A stretch of 5,796 nucleotides of DNA from Gammaproteobacteria bacterium. Lineage in GTDB: Bacteria > Pseudomonadota > Gammaproteobacteria > Pseudomonadales > Pseudohongiellaceae. Position 1 is the first letter of the stretch. Each line of letters opens with the position of its first letter. Below, one piece after another: positions 1 to 5,796 of this stretch. The notes beneath the pieces are model-generated. The model was given only the letters and a program-made list of their open reading frames with translations, searched no databases and was not told the origin of the DNA. Made by a program: the position numbers and the translations under genes. Where the stretch lies: NCBI GenBank assembly GCA_002727755.1, contig PBXX01000034.1:22166-27961 (forward strand). The letters are read 5' to 3'.

Positions 1-1512
1 GAAGGACTTATCCGGGAAGATGTTCATTATCTGCCAATCCCTCTAAAGGATATCTGCTTAACAGAATTTGAAAAACCATCTCAACGACAACTCTTTAAAA
101 ACATAGTCTATGTCGGCGCCCTAGCCGCCTTTATAAACATCGACTTTAACGTTCTGACGGAAATGGTGAGTGACCAATTCCGAGGCAAGGAAAAACTCAT
201 CGCACCAAATATTCATGCTTTAGAACTTGGATACCAATTTGCAAGAGAAAACTTTACGTGCCCTCTTCCGTTAACGCTAGAAAGACGAGATCTTACTTCA
301 GATAAAATATTGATGGACGGCAATACTGCGATAGGTCTGGGATGTGTTTATGGTGGTGCTACAGTCGCGTCTTGGTACCCACTAACACCATCCACAAGCG
401 TTGTTGACGCTTTTGACAAATACTGCAAGCGACTGCGCAAAGACCCAGAAAATGGCAAAAACAAATTTTCCGTTGTTCAAGCTGAAGATGAATTGGCAGC
501 AATAGGGATGGCAATAGGAGCTGGATGGAATGGAGCAAGGGCATTTACTGCATCTTCAGGCCCGGGCGTATCTCTTATGCAAGAATTTTTGGGACTAGCC
601 TATTTCTCTGAGGTTCCCGTAGTGTTATTTGATATTCAAAGGGTTGGTCCATCAACAGGGATGCCTACTCGAACGCAACAGGGAGATCTTCTTACATGCG
701 CCTATGCGTCTCACGGAGATACTAAACAGATTCTATTATTTCCATCAACCCCGAAAGAATGTTTTGAATTTGCGGCTGATTCTTTCGACATTGCTGATAG
801 ACTTCAAACTCCTGTAATCGTGCTCAGCGACCTCGAGCTCGGAATGAATGAGCAAATATGCGACCCCTTAAACTGGGATGACGAGAGGCAGTATGACCGA
901 GGCAAAATACTCAACGAGCAACAATTAGATGAAATAGAAAAGTATGGCCGATACCAAGACATCGATGGAGACGGCATTCCTTATCGAACATACCCCGGAA
1001 CACACCCAAGTAAAGGAAGTTATTTCACGAGGGGCAGCTCCCATGACGCGAATGCCGCCTATACGGAAGATGGCGATATATATGCCGAGATCATGGATAG
1101 GATATCACTCAAATTCAAAACCGCTCTGAATTATATACCTGAGCCTGAAATTTCGTCGCTGGGATCCAACACCCGAGGATTAATTTATCTCGGAACAACA
1201 ACGTCAGCAATAAATGAGACTTTGGATAATCTTCAGAAAAAAGGCATATCCCTCGACACAATGAGATTAAGAGCATTTCCATTTCATGAGAGCGTACGAG
1301 ATTTCATCAACGAACACGAAATTGTTTACGTTATTGAACAAAATAGAGACGCACAATTAAAAAGTCTCTTGAAGATAGAATGCAATGCCAGTGAGGAACA
1401 AATGTTTTCGATACTAAGTTATAACGGCGTCTTAATCACTGCGCAACAAATCGAAAAAGAAATCCTTGATTCTTTGTCTACATCCAATAACGCAGGAGAA
1501 ATATCCGCATAG
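1..1512 (+). CDS. korA: 2-oxoacid:ferredoxin oxidoreductase, fused gamma/alpha subunit (KorA type), 5'-truncated by the window edge
   Basis: Larger subunit of a thiamine-diphosphate enzyme that converts a 2-oxoacid plus CoA to acyl-CoA and CO2, reducing ferredoxin; it pairs with the beta subunit just downstream. The frame is open from base 1, so the ATG at 163 is internal and the true start lies outside the window; 503 residues are visible, and the family is usually about 600-650. Numbering from the first visible codon, residues 1-60 are the end of the gamma domain. The pyrimidine-binding alpha domain follows, with YPLTPST at 126-132. The loop RVGPSTGMPTRTQQGD starts at Arg214; Arg214 and Thr223 match 2-oxoacid-contacting residues of the Sulfolobus enzyme. 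TYPGTHPSKGSYFTRG starts at 330, and a transketolase-C-like domain with IEQNRDAQL (445-453) ends the protein. No CxxC pair is visible, so this part carries no iron-sulfur cluster. 2-oxoglutarate specificity is inferred from overall resemblance; pyruvate or branched-chain 2-oxoacids are possible. The stop is TAG. Confidence 0.93.
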   Translation, partial: EGLIREDVHYLPIPLKDICLTEFEKPSQRQLFKNIVYVGALAAFINIDFNVLTEMVSDQFRGKEKLIAPNIHALELGYQFARENFTCPLPLTLERRDLTSDKILMDGNTAIGLGCVYGGATVASWYPLTPSTSVVDAFDKYCKRLRKDPENGKNKFSVVQAEDELAAIGMAIGAGWNGARAFTASSGPGVSLMQEFLGLAYFSEVPVVLFDIQRVGPSTGMPTRTQQGDLLTCAYASHGDTKQILLFPSTPKECFEFAADSFDIADRLQTPVIVLSDLELGMNEQICDPLNWDDERQYDRGKILNEQQLDEIEKYGRYQDIDGDGIPYRTYPGTHPSKGSYFTRGSSHDANAAYTEDGDIYAEIMDRISLKFKTALNYIPEPEISSLGSNTRGLIYLGTTTSAINETLDNLQKKGISLDTMRLRAFPFHESVRDFINEHEIVYVIEQNRDAQLKSLLKIECNASEEQMFSILSYNGVLITAQQIEKEILDSLSTSNNAGEISA

Positions 1513-1544
1513 CGCGACGCTAACTGAACTGGAAATAGTTAACA

Positions 1545-2600
1545 ATGAGTTACATAAGAAAACCAAAATTTCAACATCCTGACCTACAACCTAATGCCTT
1601 AGGTTTCACTCGCCGGGACTATGAAGGCACGTTAACTACGCTATGTGGTGGTTGTGGGCATGACTCCATTAGTGCCGCCATTATACAAGCCGCAGCAGAT
1701 ATGAGTCTCGAACCACACAGAGTTGCAAAAATCTCAGGAATAGGATGTTCCTCTAAAATACCTTCCTACTTCCTTAGCAAATCTCATGGATTCAATTCAG
1801 TCCATGGTAGAATGCCGTCTGTCGCGACTGGCGCGAACCTCGCTAATAAGAATCTGCATTATATAGGCATCTCTGGAGATGGAGATAGCGCATCAATCGG
1901 TCTTGGGCAGTTTTGTCATATAGTTAGACGTCGAATCAACATGCTCTATATCGTGGCTAATAACGGTACATATGGACTCACTAAAGGCCAGCTGTCAGCA
2001 ACCGCTGATCTTGGATCTACAACAAAAGCCGGCGACGAATCTTTGTATGACAATATAGATATGGCAAGCCTTGCAATTGAGCTAGGAGCGAGCTTTGTAG
2101 CCAGATCATTTTCTGGGGATAAACAGCAACTTATTCCCCTTATTCAAGCCGGCCTTACTCATAAGGGATTCGCCTTTATTGACGTGATTAGCCCTTGTGT
2201 CACCTTCAATAACACCGATCTCTCCACACACGGGTACAAAAATACTTGGGAGAACTATGTTTCTCTTGGTCAAATTGACTTCGTGCCAATGCGAGAGGAG
2301 ATCACTACTAGTTACTCTGCTGGTAAGGATAAAGAAATCACTCTCCATGACGGATCTGTAATTCACCTTCACAAAACTGGTGCCAATTATGACCCTTCAA
2401 ATAAAGAAAACGCCATCAATCATATTAACACTCATAAAAAGAACGGAGAGATAGCAACAGGATTATTATACATCGATCAGTCAATGGCAGATTTTCATGA
2501 GTTGCAAAACACGGTAGATAAGTCCTTGAATGAACTAAACTCTAGTGAGCTGTGTCCTGGTAATGAGACTTTACAAAATATAAATCAGACCTTTAAGTAG
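1545..2600 (+). CDS. korB: 2-oxoacid:ferredoxin oxidoreductase, beta subunit (KorB type)
   Basis: Catalytic TPP- and iron-sulfur-binding subunit, 351 residues, close to the usual family length. Four cysteines, C34 and C37 (in CGGCGHD), C68 (in GIGCSSK) and C218, have nearly the spacing of the four [4Fe-4S] ligands of the Sulfolobus enzyme. HGRMPSVATGANLA (87-100) precedes the diphosphate motif GDGDSASIG at 111-119. NNGTYGLTKGQ (139-149) completes the Mg-TPP site, with Asp112 and Asn140 as likely metal ligands. The C-terminal ELCPG (336-340) is typical of actinobacterial and proteobacterial KorB. There is no extra 2x[4Fe-4S] ferredoxin domain, so this is the simple two-gene type. The gene lies 32 bases after korA, almost certainly in the same operon. 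An in-frame TAG at 1536-1538 fixes the ATG at 1545; the only ribosome-binding candidate is a weak GGAA at 1531-1534. The exact 2-oxoacid substrate is inferred, not shown. Confidence 0.95.
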   Translation: MSYIRKPKFQHPDLQPNALGFTRRDYEGTLTTLCGGCGHDSISAAIIQAAADMSLEPHRVAKISGIGCSSKIPSYFLSKSHGFNSVHGRMPSVATGANLANKNLHYIGISGDGDSASIGLGQFCHIVRRRINMLYIVANNGTYGLTKGQLSATADLGSTTKAGDESLYDNIDMASLAIELGASFVARSFSGDKQQLIPLIQAGLTHKGFAFIDVISPCVTFNNTDLSTHGYKNTWENYVSLGQIDFVPMREEITTSYSAGKDKEITLHDGSVIHLHKTGANYDPSNKENAINHINTHKKNGEIATGLLYIDQSMADFHELQNTVDKSLNELNSSELCPGNETLQNINQTFK

Positions 2601-2628
2601 CTTATTTCCAGGTTGCTTTCAGTTCTCC
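2601..2628. other. 28-base tail-to-tail gap between korB and the lipoprotein gene
   Basis: The TAG of korB and the TAA of the opposing lipoprotein gene leave only 28 bases between the converging clusters. I see no GC-rich stem followed by a T-run on either strand. Termination of both transcripts therefore probably runs into the opposing gene or depends on Rho; this is inference from the absence of a signal. Confidence 0.5.
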
Positions 2629-3261
2629 TTAAGACAAGAGTCTCCAAAGCCAGCCCTTACTCAACTCATTTTCGCAATTTTTGAGTTGGGAGCTGAATAT
2701 CTCTGAATTGCGTTGAACTCTATTAGCAGCATTTATTAACCACTGTTTTTCTCTATAACTTTGCCGAGCGAAACCCGAGTTCCCCTCATGGTAAGCTAGA
2801 TAAAAATTCTTGGCATCGAAATAATCTATGCTGTTAATACGTCTAGAGTTTGAGTTGTACCAACCAACAAAATCTATAGCGTCGCTAAAATTGTTTCTTG
2901 ACGCATTCTTGTTTCCCGAAAACTTTTTATAGTCATTCCACGTGCTATCTAACGCTTGAGCGTAGCCATAAGCTGAAGATGGTCTTCGACCAGGGAGCAC
3001 CCACAAAATTTTTGATCTATTCGGCCTTGCCCGAGCCTTGAAACTAGATTCTTGATAAATTACTGCCATATTAACCGCGATAGGTATACCCCATCTCTTT
3101 TCAGCTGCTTGCGCTGAGCTATACCAATTCCTTTTCTCTTCAAACATACTACAAATATTGTCAATGTCATTAGGTTGTGAACTAATACACCCGTATAAGA
3201 AGACATAGCTTAAAACTGTCAGCGCGTTTTTGTTCATTCTTCTCATAACAAAAGTGACCAT
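2629..3261 (-). CDS. Lytic transglycosylase-like lipoprotein (SLT fold)
   Basis: Probable envelope peptidoglycan hydrolase, 210 residues. An N-terminal signal sequence ends in LYGC, with Cys25 as the predicted lipidated residue. Ile26 follows it, so an inner-membrane-retention Asp is absent and outer-membrane sorting is expected. The mature part resembles a lysozyme-like SLT domain: YQESSF with Glu71 as candidate catalytic acid, SAYGYAQAL (96-104) in place of the usual GxMQ motif, and LAYHEG (155-160) in place of AYNAG. About 25 residues rich in Arg, Lys and Trp separate Glu71 from the second motif. Cys37 and Cys196 are the only other cysteines and could form a periplasmic disulfide. The start is uncertain: ATG at 3261, 3246 or 3237 all keep the signal peptide and none has a good ribosome-binding site; the longest form is given. 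It follows ligA by 28 bases, probably in the same transcript. Family assignment is by motif recognition; activity on peptidoglycan is inferred. The stop is TAA. Confidence 0.82.
   Translation of the reverse strand: MVTFVMRRMNKNALTVLSYVFLYGCISSQPNDIDNICSMFEEKRNWYSSAQAAEKRWGIPIAVNMAVIYQESSFKARARPNRSKILWVLPGRRPSSAYGYAQALDSTWNDYKKFSGNKNASRNNFSDAIDFVGWYNSNSRRINSIDYFDAKNFYLAYHEGNSGFARQSYREKQWLINAANRVQRNSEIFSSQLKNCENELSKGWLWRLLS
2660..2690. repeat. Short inverted repeat inside the 3' end of the lipoprotein gene
   Basis: CAACTCA at 2662-2668 is exactly complementary to TGAGTTG at 2682-2688, with a 13-base spacer. In plus-strand RNA the stem can extend to nine pairs through a U-G wobble and one more C-G pair (2660-2668 with 2682-2690). 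It begins 60 bases past the korB stop. No T-run follows on either strand, so it is not a standard intrinsic terminator. It could mark or protect the korAB transcript 3' end, or be chance within coding sequence. Confidence 0.35.
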
Positions 3262-3289
3262 AAACCAAAAAAATATTGTAGGACAAGAA

Positions 3290-5302
<2,013 letters not shown>

Positions 5303-5317
5303 TTAGTGAGAAAATCG

Positions 5318-5796
5318 CTAACCACGACCCCCAGCTACCTTAAGCTGGTTTAGCTCAAAATCTCGAATTCGCTGTCGATAGTGCTCAATTGTTTGTGATG
5401 TTAGAACATTTCGCTGATCGTCCTTCAATTCGCCACCCAAATCATTACTAATTTGCTGCGCGGCATTCAGCATTTTTTCAAAAGCTTGCAAGTTATTTAA
5501 ACTTGTCGGTAAAGCGAGGAAAAAGCTAACACCAATAGTAGAAAACTCACTCAAATGATCAAGGTCAAATGTCCCAGGATTTAAAGCATTTGCCGCACTA
5601 CAGATTAAATTGGTGTCTTCTTCTACACCGTCGTAAAGATGAAATATGCCCATGTCTCCAAATCGGAATCCAGCTCTTTCAATCGTTTGAACCAAATACC
5701 TTCCCTCAAATTCGCTTCCTGAGGGGGACATAACGCTCATGACTAGCACCTCCAGAGGATCGGGGTTTCGCGGTTTATTCGAAATCTTTGGTCTGC
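5318..5796 (-). CDS. zipA: Cell division protein ZipA, C-terminal FtsZ-binding domain, 5'-truncated by the window edge
   Basis: ZipA anchors and bundles FtsZ at the inner membrane in early septum assembly. Only the last 158 residues are visible. The frame stays open to the right edge, so the GTG at 5749 is internal; the N-terminal membrane anchor and Pro/Gln-rich linker expected of ZipA would lie outside the window. Counting from the first complete codon (5794-5792), the visible part is the globular FtsZ-binding domain. It opens with NPDPLEVLVMSVMS. RFGDMGIFH (44-52) and NPGTFD (72-77) follow, then FSTIGVSFFLALP in the hydrophobic sheet that receives the FtsZ tail. LGGEL (119-123), DDQRNVLT (125-132) and the closing helix with IEHYRQRIRDFE complete it. 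All are at the expected relative positions for this fold. The TAG stop at 5320-5318 is 21 bases before ligA, the usual gammaproteobacterial neighbour. Confidence 0.95.
   Translation of the reverse strand, partial: RPKISNKPRNPDPLEVLVMSVMSPSGSEFEGRYLVQTIERAGFRFGDMGIFHLYDGVEEDTNLICSAANALNPGTFDLDHLSEFSTIGVSFFLALPTSLNNLQAFEKMLNAAQQISNDLGGELKDDQRNVLTSQTIEHYRQRIRDFELNQLKVAGGRG

Noticed and set aside
163..165. ATG at 163 as the start of the KorA-type gene
   Set aside because: The same frame is open back to base 1 and encodes the end of the gamma domain (for example KNIVYVGALAAF), so the ATG is internal and the gene is cut by the window edge.
1521..1541. TAACT/AGTTA inverted repeat around the GGAA before korB, possibly controlling translation
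   Set aside because: Five AT-rich pairs with an 11-base loop are not stable enough to argue for regulation, and such repeats are common by chance in AT-rich DNA.
2106..2372. 88-codon minus-strand open frame opposite korB
   Set aside because: It is antisense to conserved korB coding sequence and its translation shows no domain; it is best explained as a shadow.
3267..3286. Possible intrinsic terminator between ligA and the lipoprotein gene: TTGT/ACAA hairpin followed by a run of seven T on the minus strand
   Set aside because: The stem is only four mostly AT pairs with a three-base loop, too weak for termination, and the genes are spaced like an operon.
5747..5749. GTG at 5749 as the start of a 143-residue protein
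   Set aside because: The frame continues open to the right edge and the preceding residues NPDPLEVLV fit the beginning of the ZipA C-terminal domain, so this is an internal codon.

Overview
The window looks like chromosomal core DNA of a gammaproteobacterium. The main reason is the C-terminal domain of ZipA, a division protein essentially confined to that class, lying directly upstream of an NAD+-dependent DNA ligase gene (ligA). The zipA-ligA order is itself a gammaproteobacterial signature. The DNA is AT-rich (roughly 40% G+C by eye, not counted) and Shine-Dalgarno sequences are weak or missing, which fits a marine or otherwise AT-shifted lineage. I cannot name the genus from sequence alone.

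Layout: two gene clusters converge. On the plus strand, positions 1-1512 hold the 3' part of a fused gamma/alpha 2-oxoacid:ferredoxin oxidoreductase subunit (korA type, 5' end outside the window). After 32 bases comes the complete beta subunit (korB type, 1545-2600). On the minus strand, read from the right edge, are the 3' part of zipA (5796-5318, 5' end outside the window), complete ligA (5296-3290) and a small SLT-fold lytic transglycosylase-like lipoprotein (3261-2629). The last two follow after gaps of 21 and 28 bases, so the three probably form one transcription unit. The two clusters meet tail to tail across only 28 bases, with no convincing intrinsic terminator.

How the genes work together: KorA and KorB should assemble into a thiamine-diphosphate enzyme that oxidatively decarboxylates a 2-oxoacid (2-oxoglutarate is the likeliest substrate) to the acyl-CoA and passes electrons through a single [4Fe-4S] cluster in the beta subunit to ferredoxin or flavodoxin. 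The opposing cluster links septum assembly (ZipA tethers FtsZ to the membrane), sealing of DNA nicks (LigA) and probably peptidoglycan cleavage at the envelope (the lipoprotein).

Every gene belongs to a recognisable family and nearly all of the sequence is coding. There is no gene-free stretch over 300 bases. I saw no RNA gene, mobile element, CRISPR array, phage gene or defence gene, and I do not think the window contains an undescribed system. The findings are modest points about gene context, translation starts and the least characterised protein, the lipoprotein.
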